Positions 21,401-34,606 are shown, counted from the stretch's first letter. The stretch is 64,000 nucleotides of DNA from Hymenopus coronatus (GCA_030762935.1 CM060900.1:401811632-401875631), one strand, 5' to 3'. Notes: generated by a model from the sequence alone, not told the origin. Numbers and translations: made by a program.

Positions 21401-22599
21401 CACATCCTCATTCACCATCGAGAGGAACACACACAGCCACACAGTGCAGCGCCCCAGTGTCAACTCCAGCAGTGACTTCTCCACAGGTAATATGTCCCCC
21501 GACACCGTCACTAGTTGATAAGACCCATGGCTGCGCCTGTGACTACGTATGTCCTACACAGCCTAGCTTGTGTCCAGCCGTCTGTGATCAGGCTGTTGTC
21601 CAATCTTCTACCCAAGGCATGTAGTGTTCCTCGATAGGTTGAAGATGGGCCCGACTTGCTCTCCTCACGCCGGTCCTTGTTTTCTGGCTGTTCGTAATCT
21701 TGATGTGGACAGTCCTTCACTAGGTGACCCGGCTTGTCATATCCCCAGCGGCCTCACGCACGAAGGATTAGGCAGATTCCTGGAACACGGCAGATTCACC
21801 AGGGTTTTGTTCGCAAGCAGATCGATCGCTAGGGCAAACTCCTGCATCGTCTGATGTGGCTGTTGCAGCCCCGCTTTAAATTGACTGTTGGTAGGCCGCA
21901 GCCAAATGATGGTTCCATAAGCGGTTCTCGACGTCCTCCCAGTTCTCCCCGGTCTTCGCCGTCGTCAGGTTTGCATTCGTTACTTCTGCCGTCCGTCCCT
22001 GAAGGCTTGCTATCAACTGTGCGGCTTCTTCCTCTTCTGACCTCGATTGTGGGTGGCGATGGCAGTGAACTGTCGGTGGAAGACTTCGAAAGTTGACACC
22101 TCGTTGAACTTGGTAGCTTATCGCGCGCAGATGTTTAGCGTTCTGGCGTCTCGACCTTCAAATCTTTCAACTTCCCATCGAGTATATTTTCCGCCATGGC
22201 GTTCAGTTCCTTGTCGCCGCTGTCGACTCTTCCCTCCAGGGCATTAAAGCATTCACCGAGGTCCTCCGGGGCACCAACTCGTTCTTGGACTCGATCCAGG
22301 GCGTTAACACGTTTGTTAAATTCCTTCATCCTTCTACCGAGCTCTTCTATCCTTCCTCGAAGCTCTTTCACGTCCTTTTTCATGCCGGGCAGTTGTTCGG
22401 CGATTTTGCTAGAAATATCCGGTTATCATTTCCGTCTGCTCCTCGAATGACGAATGCATTGTCGCTATTTTATTTCTCATTTTCTCCATGATAGTTTCCA
22501 TTTCGGTCTTCAATTCTGTCTTCATTGTCGTTACTTCATTTAACATTTTGTCCATCTTCTCCAACTTTTGAAGCTCTCTTCCATCTTGGCTTCTCTATT
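21401..22599 (-). pseudogene. Gypsy gag with coiled coil and ruined zinc knuckle
   Basis: At 22,135-22,383 the minus strand encodes an 82-residue charged heptad-like segment (VKELRGRIEELGRRMKEFNK and onward), a good coiled coil. At about 21,690-21,750 GHLVKDCPHQ is the end of a CCHC knuckle. The two leading Cys positions read Arg and Tyr (RWGYDKPGHLVKDC), so zinc binding is lost. Upstream of the coiled coil, 22,400-22,600 continues Lys/Glu-rich toward the primer-binding site. Confidence 0.7.
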
Positions 22600-22614
22600 C
22601 CACTCCAGACACCA
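22600..22614 (-). other. Primer-binding site of the Gypsy element
   Basis: The minus strand reads TGGTGTCTGGAGTGG, one base after the LTR. It is the complement of a CCACTCCAGACACCA tRNA 3' end, as in leucine tRNAs. This fixes the 5' LTR boundary. Confidence 0.7.
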
Positions 22615-22615
22615 G

Positions 22616-22991
22616 TGTAATCAATGTTTTTATTGACTCAATTAGTTACAAACAAAGTCTTTAAAGCACTGCTCAAACTATGCCATTTAATGTTAGTTTA
22701 CAGCTGAGCGCCTTCTCAGTATAGTTCACAGCACGACAACACAATGCACTTCTTCGTGCTCTTATAGCGAGAACGTCACAAACTTTATGGAAACCTGTCT
22801 AAGGTAGTAGAAGTTGAAGCTTAGAGAAGCATCTCCAATATAAGAAGAATCATGATGTCGCAAGAAATCTCTCATTCCGAAGCATCGTGTTGCGTCGCGC
22901 CGTTGTTTATCATCGAACTACGATGTCTCACGTTCCAGCTTCACTATTGCGTGCCAGAGCGAACGGTAACGTATACGACGGCATTGTCACA
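22616..22991 (-). repeat. 5' LTR of the Gypsy element
   Basis: 376 bp. In element orientation it starts TGTGACAATGCCGTCG and ends AACATTGATTACA (TG...CA). A GCTATAAGAG TATA-like box lies inside (about 22,765) and CAATAAAAAC, a poly(A) signal, sits about 10 bp before the end. No second LTR is found in the window. Confidence 0.85.
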
Positions 22992-23160
22992 ATAATAAAT
23001 ATATTTACATAGCAAATAAAATGTATGTCTCAAGCTTGTCTCTGAAGTCCTCATTCTGAATGAATTTCCATAACAGGTAAACCAAAGAAATCTATAAAAA
23101 AAAACTTATTACACAAAAAGTGTTAATCTCGTTAAAACACACACACACACACACACGTCG
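22992..23160 (-). repeat. Dispersed repeat family X, truncated copy
   Basis: Begins directly at the outer edge of the Gypsy LTR with ATATATTTACATAGCAAATA and continues through AATCTCGTTAAAACACAC, matching the middle of family X. It ends at a (AC)9-10 run at about 23,137-23,156. The Gypsy element probably inserted into or next to this copy. Confidence 0.65.
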
Positions 23161-23289
23161 TACACTTGTATATGATTTTAAAATACGTACACCTTTCTCA
23201 TAAGGAGGTCATTTCATATGTCATTTTTTCTTTTTTGTTTTATTCCTGGCCATGCAAAGAGAACCGAATCACAATGTCAATAGTTCTTG

Positions 23290-23960
23290 TAGTGTGCTAG
23301 AATTGGAACAATTCATTTTGTCTTTTAAAGAACCCCATAAATAAAATTCACAGCTCGTTATGTCAGGAGAACGAGGGTGCCACAGATCAACACTAATTAT
23401 TTTGTTATCAAACACCTCTGTTACTGCATTTAATGATTCGGCAGCCGTATGTGTTGTTGCAGAATCTTGCTGGACCCGACCATACGATTACTCTTCTGTA
23501 AAGCGGTTGAAAAATGGCCTCAGAATTAACATCTGATATCGCTCTGCATTTATTGTTTCATCAAAGAATATGGGCCCTATTATTCTTCTAGCACTTATCG
23601 CACACCACTCATTTTCTGATCATAACGAGGCGCTTCATCCAGTAGCAAAAGTTTTTTCTGAAGCTCACTACCGACTGCCGTATTCACACGTCTGTTAGAT
23701 GAAACCAAGATGTATCACTGAAAAACAAAAACTGCGAGTCCCTTGCTACGGATTGGAAAAACAAGTTGCAATAATTCACATGTTTAGCGGGATTATTTGG
23801 CTTTAACGCTTGCACTCGTATATAGCGATAGGGCTTCAGATTCAACAGACGTGAAGCATTTCTCGCAGAAGATCGAGATACACTTGTTTGCTGTGCTAGT
23901 TTTTTCAGCGGTTTTCGAGGCGAACGCTCCAAAGCGACGCCAATGACATCCAGTTTAATT
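23290..23960 (-). pseudogene. Mariner-like transposase relic
   Basis: Minus-strand pieces in order: helix-turn-helix end LAQQTSVSRSSARNASRLL (about 23,880), then FLFFSDTSWFHLTDV (first catalytic Asp, about 23,710). GPIFFDETINAERYQ comes next, then QQDSATTHTAAES (second Asp, about 23,455) and HPRSPDITSCEFYLWGSLKD (about 23,340). The usual third Asp in CDFxLW is Glu here. Several frame changes. It belongs to the same broad 'RSPDLTP(C/W)DFxLW' group as the element at 38,868 but is a different family. Its ends were not found. Confidence 0.85.
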
Positions 23961-24915
23961 TCAGTTAATACTGACCTCTTCCTCGAATGTTTCTATTTCT
24001 TTCATAACTGGTAATATTCCTATAATTGTCCTATATTAAATTATTTAAAAATAATCTGTAAATAGCCTTCCCTCTTAATATATTATTTACTAATGTTATC
24101 TTGTAACTTTTAATACATTTATTTCTTATTTTTATATATTTTAAAGATTATATATGTGTATTTTGTTTAATTATATATAATCTATATTTAAATGATCGTA
24201 ATCCTAGGATGTGTGTGAGCAGCTTGCTTGAAAGTCATATCTGATTGTTGCCGTTCAACTGTTGGCATCCTTTCATTACTTAATGCATTGTTACTCTTGG
24301 GCGAATAACACTTGTGTATTCGGCCAGTACTTTTCATCGAAGTTTCGGTTGTCAAGCCTGTGTGAGTTTCTGACACCTGCGGTGGTTTGTAGATACAACA
24401 ATAAACACTACTTCTGAAAGTTTCTTGGCAGGTCATCGACAGGTATAAAAAGGAGAGAACGACTGTTTCTGCGGTATGGCTCGCCCAGGTGCCTCCTCTC
24501 AGGAGGTCCTGTCCTCTGTAGGACAACCGCGCGAACCACCACGCCAGTACCAGTAATCTTGCCCCCTCTGAATCGTCAGAACCGCAGCAAGATGCCGCAG
24601 GGCAACCGCCCCAGGCGCAATCCTACCACTTCCCACCGCCATACGGTGCTAGAGGCGGTACCAACTTTTGAGCACCTTTAGTTATACCGGCTAAAACAAC
24701 CAAAAATGAAATCAAATACATCTCATTTTTATTTAATAAAAAATCCAAGTAAAAAACATAATTTCATCTTCCAAAATGTATTATTCATGCCATAGCTATT
24801 AATAAAGCAACATCTCCTTTTCTGCTCCCTCTGCAAGAATCAGAGGCGGCCGATTCTGACTGCGACCCGGACAGCCTTTGAACCACTGTCCCGTTTGGAG
24901 ACCGCAGAAGCATCT
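23961..24915. other. Spacer end, unassigned, with a GC-rich block
   Basis: 23,961-24,190 is very AT-rich. At 24,441 a GTATAAAAAGG TATA-like element stands 34 bp before an ATG that opens a 26-codon frame (MARPGASSQEVLSSVGQPRE...), followed by a Pro/Gln-rich GC block to about 24,665. This could be the 5' end of another retroelement. A minus-strand 112-codon frame over it (24,188-24,526) has no recognised domain. Confidence 0.35.
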
Positions 24916-25251
24916 TGGAGCATCCCGTAGACCAACTTCATGACATGCACTAGATGGGCCTCAAAATCTCCAGGTAGGGAGCGATCGGATGAAGACCCAT
25001 TACGACAGGTAGACCAACAGCCGAAGTTTCCAGTAAGGTGATTGGTGTGGCTATATCGCCCTACCCGGATCAAGGGACGCTACCCCAAACTTCAACAACT
25101 ATGGCAAGGACCGTATCTCGCAGTGAAGAGAATAATCGATGCCGTGTACCGCATCCAGAGGCTACCCCGAAGGAAGAAATTGATAGTGCATTTAGCTTGC
25201 TACAATGGCGATGGTCGGGATGACCCTGATGATGATGATTGGGAGTTTTAG
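24916..25251 (+). pseudogene. Gypsy integrase C-terminus (right arm)
   Basis: Copy of the segment at 18,346-18,682, here on the plus strand and cut off at 24,916. It carries YRPTRIKGRYPKLQQLWQGP and the DDPDDDDWEF end. No other part of the Gypsy element is duplicated on this side. Confidence 0.88.
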
Positions 25252-27200
25252 GTTACTCAACTGCTAGGTTATCAGCGTCATTAAAAATAACTAAAGGCGG
25301 CAGGAGTCCATATTTAAAAACATAAAAGGACGAATCAGATATATCAACTAAAATTACAAATAAAATGGAGATTAAAAACCATCTAGTGCTAAAAACTTAG
25401 GAAATAACGATAAAACCATTCTGGACAATAGATTAAAAAAGAGTTAAAGGGAGCTAAAAACTAAAACCATAGCACACTAAAACAGTATTAGCACCATAAA
25501 AATACCAGATCCTGAGTATATAAGAGGCTTGTGATTAAAATTTAAAAACCGTATCGACCACCACATGATGGTAGGCCAGCACCATTCCTAGGGAAGTTGC
25601 CAGCTGGTGAGATGCGCGATGAGCTGCCAGAGCAACGCACTCTAGTATCACATGCTATGCCGTCAAGGATGCTCCACAATTCGGGCAGATAGGTGCGGGA
25701 TCTCTGTTTAAAGGGTAACTATGGGTAAAAAAGACGGTGGCCAATCCGTAACCGAGCCAAGATCACCTCCTCCCGATGAGGACTTGAGGAGGTTGCCCAG
25801 GGTATACGCCCAGCACAAGCCCAAAGTCCTCGGATGTCACACAAGATATGTTGATACTGGGTCCTATGGTTAACGTCTTTGCTGCTGAATCCAACCATTC
25901 ATTCCCGGCAAGTCAGCGTGTCCAGTAATCCATGCACATTTCAGATTTACGTTCAAAGTGTGCAAAAGGTGGAAGAGATCCTGAATTCGCTGCAAGAGAG
26001 GATGGTTGTTGCACAATTCACGAATAATCTGAAGGGCACTAAGAGAATCTCTTAAAATACACCAGTTATCCAAATTGCTGCGGCGAACATACAGAATGGC
26101 TCGGTAGATGGCATACAGCTCTGCAGTATAAATGGATGTGATACTATGCAAACCGAAAGTAAGTGGTTCGGTACCAGTAACAAAGGCACGTCTAACACCG
26201 TCGCTGCACTTACTGCCGGCGATGTAAATAAAAGAGAGGCAACTGTAATGGGATAAAAGTTCTAAGCACAAGTACGGATACTAGACACAGGCAACGAAGA
26301 TTTGCGGTAAGCCGTCATCCCGAGGACTACTTGGGAGGCAGCACGCAACCAAGGTGGGTACACCCTTTCCCCCTTCGGAAACATGCGAGGCACTAGAATA
26401 TTGTGTTTCCGAAGAGCACAAAAACCTGCAGGCTTTGGACAAAGTAAGAGCCTGCGATATCGTTCGTCCAGCTCGGTACAGAAGGAAGGGGTAAACGTGG
26501 AATGCAAAGGCATGCACTTAAGGGCAGAGCCATAATTTCCTAACAGGACATCACGCCGATACCGCAGAGGGGGTTCTGCCTATTCGGGTTAGAGGAAAAC
26601 AACTGGGCTGGTTGGAAAAGCGACAACAACAAAACGGATGTCCTGATGATGGACAGTGTCTAATCGTCTCAGCACAGGTAGCCGTGCTGAAGACTAAACA
26701 ATACATCCATAGTCTAATTTGGATCGGATCAGTGCACGATAAAGACACAGCAGTACTGTCCGATCTGCCACTTAGTATCCGTAAAATATTAAGGGAACGG
26801 TCACACAGCGCTTTAAGCTGTGTTATATGCGGTGACCAGCAGAGGTTTCGATCGAATACGAACCCCAGGAATCTCACCTCATCTGCGAAGAGAAGTAAAT
26901 CCGGCCTGAGTTGAAAAGTAGGAGCCATTCGCCATCTACGATGCCAGAAGTTAACGCAGACTGTCTTCTCAGGTGAGAAACGAAAGTCATTTCTCGAGAG
27001 CTCCAATCATATTGTCCAAACACCGCTGGATACGGCGTTCCAAAAACGGTGTACGCTGAGAAGTACAGAAGATAGTAAAGTAGTCCCCGAATAAACAGGA
27101 CGAGACAACTGGGGAACACATTGCGGTACGGAACATATTGCTATAGAATAACGTCACGCATAGTACCAAGCTTTGTAGTACTCCGTTCTCTTGAACAAAA
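25237..27200 (-). pseudogene. I-type LINE 3' half: RT and RNase H (right arm)
   Basis: Inverted copy of 16,396-18,360. The RNase H frame is longer here (25,870-26,271): the position that is a TAG stop after NLKCA in the left arm reads TGG, so the frame continues through ITGHADLPGMNGW. In the C-terminal RT frame 26,551-27,006, two of 151 residues differ from the left copy (Gly to Asp and Ile to Leu). Confidence 0.9.
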
Positions 27201-27524
27201 TTGTTAAAAAAAAAAAAAAAAAAACCCTTACTCGAAAAACGCGGTCCCGCATTAACTCCTAAATGATCGGCGCAGATGGGTGTCGCCGATCTGTACTCCC
27301 CCCAGAATATTCCTCCGAAGAGGATCTACGTTGAGATTGGCAGACTTTTCATTCTCCTGGGTGGTTTGGGAGGAGTCTTTACATTGTCTTTAAGGAAGTC
27401 GGTCCTGACATAACTGGTCTTAAATTATTTAGCCGGTGCAGAACTTGCGACGGGTAAGCCGGTCTTGCCTCCCGAGGTCGACGGTTTGGGTGATGCTTTT
27501 TTTTTATGGAACAGTATTTACAAA

Positions 27525-27771
27525 AAGAAATGACGTCCCATTCTATACTGGGCGTGAAAGACCGCTTAATTTTGATCTTAGGCATCTTTATCAGGCTCGA
27601 GGATCTTTTAAATCTACGACACGGGACCCACTACTTTACTTCCCTTCCGAACGAAGCCATGCTAAGGCTTTTTACACCCGAAAGAATCCATCGTCCGCCG
27701 CCGGATTTGAACCCACGAGCTTGGGTACATGAAGTTACATGGAAACCATTACACCACAGAGGGCGACGGCA
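27525..27771 (-). repeat. tRNA-derived SINE, family A (right arm)
   Basis: Inverted copy of 15,826-16,070, with the same box A and box B on the minus strand and a few substitutions in the head. Confidence 0.85.
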
Positions 27772-27835
27772 TATGAGAAGCAGGCTGACTTGTGTCTGAT
27801 ATCAATTAATACAATCAGCATAATAGAGGTTTGTA

Positions 27836-28656
27836 ACAAGACACTGGTTTCAGCGTTTTCAAAAAGAGAGAGAAAAGATAGACAAGATATCCAAAATGTG
27901 ACTAGCCAAGAAAACAGCTGTGGAGCAGGATTTAGCCATAAAGGAAGCTAATACTAGGAATGCTCTCTTGTTGCAGTTGCAATTGGCTGGGAACTGGATC
28001 AACCCCTCACATCATCTACTGTTCGAAAACATCTGAATGGCAGCAGAGTTCACCATTAAAGGGCAACCAAGAAAGTATGTCTAATACCAGAACATAGAGA
28101 AAACAGAGTGAGCTTAGCACATCAATATCTTTTAATGTCACATGATTTCTAGCAAAGCGTTATTTGGATGGATGAGAAAGTATTCCGCTCCTATGAGATG
28201 GACAGTTGACATTTTGGCTAACCATAAAAACTCATTTTAGTCCCAACCAAGCAATAGCTATTAGAGGACTGGGAGAATCAGTGTAGCATTCTGGGGCTAG
28301 ATATCAGTTGCTGGTATTGGGGAATTGGTGCTCATATCTACCAGAATGGAATCCAAAATATATAGCGCCATACTAAAAAACTACTTTTCACTGTTTCAGC
28401 AGTGTATTCTGTGGAGGAAATGCCTAAAATATGTATGTTACATGACAGCATCCCTCCTGGAATATTACCAAGAAATGGCTTAACTTTCATTCCAAGGTTT
28501 TCACATTTTGTTCCGCAAAACCACCTGATTTAAACATGAATGAGAATATAGGGAACATAATGTTTCGAGAATGGGATCCTCAGCAAGAAAGAACAGTGGC
28601 CACTCTTAAAAACCATGCCATAGATGTGTGGGAGTGTGTAAGGTGTTGTCAAAAAC
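27836..28656 (+). pseudogene. Tc1-like transposase relic (right arm)
   Basis: Copy of the relic at 14,941-15,760, here on the plus strand. Readable motifs include TVRKHLNGSRVHH (about 28,020), WMDEKVFRSYEM (about 28,165) and PDLNMNENIGNI (about 28,530). Still broken by frameshifts. Having been duplicated with its breaks, it was dead before the arms formed. Confidence 0.85.
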
Positions 28657-29970
28657 AGATCATATAATTTTGATATCTGTAACAAACAAGTTGATTGAAG
28701 TGATGCATAATAAACGGTGTAGGTCTTCTTACTGAAAATCTGAACTTACCTCCCTCTGTTTATAGTAACCTTAAGCTCCTTACTTTTGAAGCCTGTGGAT
28801 ATAAAATGGGATGATACAAGGAACATGGTCTGATTTATCAGGATCATTACATTTGAGTGAAATCCATCTTATGAAGCACAAGGGGCTCTAAGAGCCTTTG
28901 TGCAGGCGCTCAAACAGGTATTATCTTCATCCTCCTGTTTATATTATTTAGCATAAGTTTGACAAAATGTTACTGAAGGAAACATCCTGGCAATCATATT
29001 ATAATGAAGTTGACAATGCCAGCAGTGAAAACAAGCATTTAAATAATACTAATACAAAATTACAAGCAATATAATAAAAGATACACGCAAATGCAAAACA
29101 AAATAATACAACATTGTTATATTTGTAAACACATTAATACATTCAGATTTGGAGGTGTTCTACAGCATTGGGAACCAATCTCAGCACTTCACTCAATACC
29201 CGAGTTGGAAATCACAATGCACTAATTGAGCTGACTACAACAAAGAACCATCTCCAACTATTTGGAAAGCTGGCCATATATTCTAAACATGAGCTGTTGT
29301 CTGCAGCTGTCTGACCTGTTGGCACATGGTAAACAAGCTTCCAACCACCATATTCCTTGCATGTAATTCAATTATCTTAGCATAGAAATTCCAACATCTG
29401 GATTTTAATGGTTTGCATTCAGAGTATTATAAAAAAGCAGGTATATTATTTGGTGATATTTTATTTTCCATATAGTTTCTTCTTTGAAAACACGAGGAGC
29501 TCTTCTTCCCAACTCAGTAGATACAACATTTCATGACTTTGAATTCCATATTTAAATTAAAAAAAAAAAAAAAAATACAGCAAACATCTTCATTTAGTGA
29601 AACTAGATTATACACATCTCAATCTATGTTTTGTTTAGATAGTAAGGAATAAGTACCCTCCCCCAGAGCAATAGATACATCTGTTCACTTAGGAGTGATT
29701 ATTTTGTGAATGTGCAGTGAAATGTTACTCAGTGAGAGCAACATGAGTTTAGTACTTTCTTGGAATTCCTGCTCATTTTAAGAATGGAGGGGATCCATAA
29801 TAACTATACCTCAGTATTTTTTTTGTAAGTCTAAGCAACTTTAATTCATTGCCATGCCCTAATAGCACTTAAATCAGCATTAAAATCTTCATCTCAGTTT
29901 TACCAACACCACCATTTATTAACAATATAAAAATACATAGATACAGGTGTCAATAGAAACTGTATTTTGT

Positions 29971-31157
29971 TCAGTGTTGTTTTACATTAAAGCTTGTCTT
30001 CTGTCTGTATGAGAAGTTAATGAAGGAATTTAGAAATACATTATAGAGACACATTTGCAATTACTTTTTGTGAATTTTAAAAAGCTTGAAAGCTTTTCTC
30101 AAAATCAAAGTTTGAAAAGCTGTACAGATGCAAAATTTACTCAAGTACATCATCTTTTTTTTAACATACCCTAAAAATGTCCTGCATTTATATGCTTCTG
30201 CAATGAACTGCTTGGACCCACAGCTTTTAAATTTCTGGTCAATTGTTAGGGAACCTATAAAAGAGAAACACAAATTGATACAATGTGTTGCATAATAAGA
30301 AACTTCTATATGCCTTTGCATTCAAGCATTTAAAATCTCAAACTTAATTTCAATGACATTCAAATAAAACTACAACATGATACTGTGAAAATTCAAAGAC
30401 TTCTATCTCTGTTAGTATTAATTGAATTTGGACACCTATATGCAACACAATGACACCATATTTAACATTTTTTAGAATATACATTTCATTCCATGGTATG
30501 CACTAACCACAATTTCTGTGCCTACCATCCAGCAATATGGAAAAACCTCGCTTTTTGTAACAAAGATCCACAGCAACATGCACTCCCCATATAATTTTAC
30601 TCAGACTACAGCCAAGTGATCTGACATATCTACATTTGTGTGTTGCTGTTAAACTTTAGAATGGATGGAATAAAATGGATGCACAAATTATTACTGAATC
30701 AGCATTAAGCATAATTATGTGACATTTTGTCAACACCATTGTCACTAACATTAACATTATTAGGCATATCATAATTTTCAACTCCATGCTCTGTCTGCAT
30801 TAGAATCGTTACTCAGATGCTCAGAAGAACTATCTTGTGGAATAAAAATTGAATCATCATCAGATGCACAAGGGAACTTGATGTCACGTTTTTCACATTT
30901 GTATAGATTAACACTGATACTGTCTTGAATACCTGTTTCATCTAACAAGAAACTGGATATTCTTATTATTTTTGGAAATGGTAGGCTTGGTCCACTCTGA
31001 TTGCAAGGAAAATAATGAAAAGTACATACATCAATTTAAACAAGAATTATAATGAACAATAAATTGCTGTGCTGTTGAAATACAGCTAATTTCAAAAACA
31101 CAAAAAATAGTCCATGTTTACTGTCTGACCTTTATGCTCTTGCCGATAAACAAACAT
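29971..31157 (-). CDS. Candidate four-exon small gene, product unknown (right-arm copy)
   Basis: Mirror of 12,439-13,625. Exons on the minus strand are 31,157-31,122, 30,996-30,813, 30,254-30,170 and 30,004-29,971. ATG, all three donors, all three acceptors, the stop and the AATAAA (29,915-29,920) are preserved. The only coding change I see is Arg to Ile in the FPKRIRI stretch (AGA to ATA). The exon 3 region is identical in both copies. Function unknown, as for the left copy. Confidence 0.35.
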
Positions 31158-32020
31158 TGTCAGCTTCTGCGCTAGCAAGGAGAACCTGGAAATGTGTTAA
31201 CTATACCTACTGCAGCAGTACGGGTAACTCACTCAAACACACTTTGTACTAAATAAATGGACTACATGAGTAGTAAACGCCCCCCCCCCTTAGCTCAGAC
31301 AATGGCCACCGCTTGTGGTCCTAACAGTATATAGTTAAACATGTAACATTAAAAATTACAAACATGTAACTTTTTAATGCTGTTGCGCAGGTAGGAAAGC
31401 ACTGGTTAGTGTTTTCTATTATACTGAATAGTCTAATAAACATCCAGAACGACATATTTACCGCTTCTAAGGATGTTTACATGCATAAGACAAAGCAGTA
31501 AACAGCGATTGTTGTGCCTTCAGCCAGCAACTATGATTTCAGTAAGGTTCCTGCACAAACTGTATAGTATGGTATTTAGGAAAAAAAAAATTGCCTTCAA
31601 ATCAAATCTCAGGTGGCTCAAAAGAAGACATTACAAAATATTTGCATTCTTTGCAGTGTTTGTAATCAAAATTTACCTTTGAGAACTTTGTCTCTTTAAA
31701 TCTGATGAAACAACAGGTTTCACAGTTGTAGGAGATTGTTTGACCACAATGCAGTGATGAAGAAGTATAAGCTGTTTCAGGAAACATGGGGGCAGAACCA
31801 CAATGGAATATTTAAAATGGAAAATTATTTCTTTTATTGCTGTTTAATATGCAAGCACAGTTTTTTTCATTCTTTAGTTCTAAAGTAAGAAGTATTATAT
31901 TATTGCAGTTTGTTCCTGAATAATTTCTAAGTCTGAGGTGCTGATGAAGTAGTAAACAGAGTTAATCCAGTGAATTGGGAGTGCAGTGTGTTAATAGGTG
32001 TAGATGGTCACTGCAACCCT

Positions 32021-32888
32021 GTTTTTACTTTCTGTAGTACATGGTAGATGAAGAATTGTATTCCAACCAAAAATTCAATACTGATATTTCACTGGAAAAT
32101 AGATGTCTAGAGGACCCTGAATAAAAAAGCATTCTTAGAAAAAGGTCTGGTCGTGTGTGTGTCTGTGGACAGCATAACTCAGAAACAAAAAGTCTGTTAA
32201 ATACCATACTTGGTATCTTCAGTTCAGTATCTTCCAGGGATGCAACTCTGAAGGTTTTTAGGAATGACAGTAGACTCCCAACTACTCTTTAAAGGAAACA
32301 TTTTCAGAAAGTTACCGTTTTCTCAAAAATGACTGAAGATTTTGAGAAAATACCACATTTAATATATTTTCATAACCAACAAAATGTATATCTTGAATTT
32401 TCTGGGAATAGCCTCCAAAGACCTCTTTATTCTGGATGACTTTTGTATAACTCATAAGCCCTGGAGATAAACAAAAACTTTACACAAAAATCTAGACCTC
32501 TTTAAAACATAAAAATTTATATCATATATAGCTTTTTTGTACAGTTAATCATTTCAGAGATATTTCTTGTTATTGGTTTAAACTTTACACCACTTAAACT
32601 TTTCTCAACTGGTTAGTCCTCTTTCGTTTCATAGCCTTCTTTTTACTCTTTTCCATTTAAAGAGAACCAAATTTCAATTGTTTTACATAGGAACCAGATT
32701 TTAAAAGATTTGACTATCTCTTTAACTAGGTATTCCCTTATTTCCCTTCTGCTTATAAAGAAGCGAGCAATAAGACAATTTCTGCTAATGTTTATCTCAA
32801 TTAGCATGATGTAGACAGAACAGTAATCTTTTGTAAGTATAATTTAATTGCTAAACAGGTAGAGAAAGTCATTTAAATGGAACACACC
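32021..32888 (-). repeat. Dispersed repeat family X, right-arm copy
   Basis: Inverted duplicate of 10,708-11,575, including the short GTGTGTGTG run at about 32,154-32,163. Confidence 0.85.
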
Positions 32889-34460
32889 AGATTTTATTTC
32901 TTTAAACAGTACTTAGTGCATGCTCCTTTACACAACCAGTGGTGTACACTGTAATGAAATGAATTGATAGTTGGGAAAGAAAATCTTCCAGGGCTAAGCT
33001 TAGGATATTTCCCTACCCAGTTATGAGGATTGAGGAAACATGGCAAAGAACTCTTCATAAGACCATGCCCGAATAACCTTGGGTACTTGTGCCAGTACCA
33101 CAATATTGTGTAGAATCACAATACAAACAAAAGTATAAGGACATAATTCAGGCTCATTGAAAATCCTACATGGCCTGAGTCCTGTTACAGTTGACATTTG
33201 TAAACCCACTATTGACAATACACATTACATGATAAACAACTAATTGTCTATGTTTGATGTTTTATTACATGCTAGTATCATGTTGAAGGATGTTGATCTT
33301 TAACTTGAATGTAATTTACCATTTGTTTAAATTATTTTTCCTCAAAAAAAAATGCCAATATCAGCACACATAGCAAGTAAAAAATAGAGGACAGATTTTA
33401 AAGTGCTTTTCCCCAATAAATTTTTTCTGATAAGTCAGCTGTGTTCTGACACCACTAAAGAAATCAACAGTATTTATCCTAAAGCCAGATTTGGAGTAAA
33501 AATATAAGAGATCTTTTATACCATTAACATTTCCAAAGTGTGTGCCAATTTGTTCATTGATTGAGATTTCAGTGTCCTGATAAACTATCATACAGGAAAT
33601 CTGATGAAAGGAGATTGCAAGAAATTATTACATATGCTGTATGGTGGTTGCTAGAGTTGTCCCTAAGTAAATATAGGCTTAACAATGACAGGAGTATGAA
33701 ATACAGAAATGCTGTACCTAAAGAAAACTGTGATAAATGCTAAGCTTCATGTTTAAATCTGTTATCTCCCTATTGTAATATGGAATAATATTCTGGGACA
33801 ATTTGACAGCAAGCAAATGTGACAAAAAGTGGCCAAGCAAATTATGTATTGGTGGTGTTGGGACCCATCATTGCTGTAGATCCCTTTTTAAAACCAAAAT
33901 ATTCTTTTACTGGTGTATATATTAATATAACCCCCCCCCCCAAGGCTATCGTCTAACTATGAACACTTCACAACAAACAGCTGTGTGCGACCACAATGCA
34001 ACACATGCACTGCATGTTGGCTGAGCTACTTTAGAAAGTATGGCATAAAACTTTGCTGTAAGAGGTCCAAGCCTGAGATGATCTACATGACAGCAAACAT
34101 TTAAGTGATGCTTTCAAAACCAGCCAAGCCGATCGCATTTCATCAATTGGTTGCCCCTGCACTGTAGGAGTTTTTCAAATAGGAGTGAAATTCTTTTACA
34201 CTCAGTTCAGTTTCCCTGAAGACAAAGAAATGCAAACCTTTGAAATGGAGTTATAACAATTCATAACCTGCCCAGAAGTCTGAGAGCAACTTAAGGTAAA
34301 TGCTTGCAAGGAAAACCTCAGTTGTTTCTTTTTTATTTTTAAGGTAACATTCATATACTACCTTTGATATCTAAGGTCATACTGACATACTTTGGAACAA
34401 CTGCTCATGAAAGATGTTCACTTGCTTATTTTAGTGTCAATCCTTAGGTAGATGTAACCG

Positions 34461-34606
34461 CTAACTCACTCTCGCTCTCTTATTCAGATTCCCAGATTCT
34501 TAGGGAAGATGGGGAATAACAAATGCAATTCCCACATTCCAAGCAAGAATCAAGCCTGGGGCCTTTAGATTTGGAGGTTAGCATGCTAATTACCAGACCA
34601 CAGAGA
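34461..34606 (-). repeat. tRNA-derived SINE-like unit (right arm)
   Basis: Inverted copy of 8,986-9,130, with box A on the minus strand at about 34,590-34,603. Confidence 0.5.

Larger units (their letters stand above)
18346..22991 (-). mobile_element. Gypsy LTR retrotransposon, 3' end missing
   Basis: Minus-strand element reading LTR (22,616-22,991), primer-binding site, gag, protease region, RT, RNase H, integrase, down to the integrase C-terminus at 18,346. It keeps only its 5' LTR: where the 3' UTR and 3' LTR should be, an I-type LINE tail follows in the opposite orientation. The pol frame is broken by many stops and frameshifts and by a SINE insertion, so it is dead. Only 18,346-18,682 belongs to the inverted repeat. 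The rest lies in the unique spacer. Confidence 0.9.
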
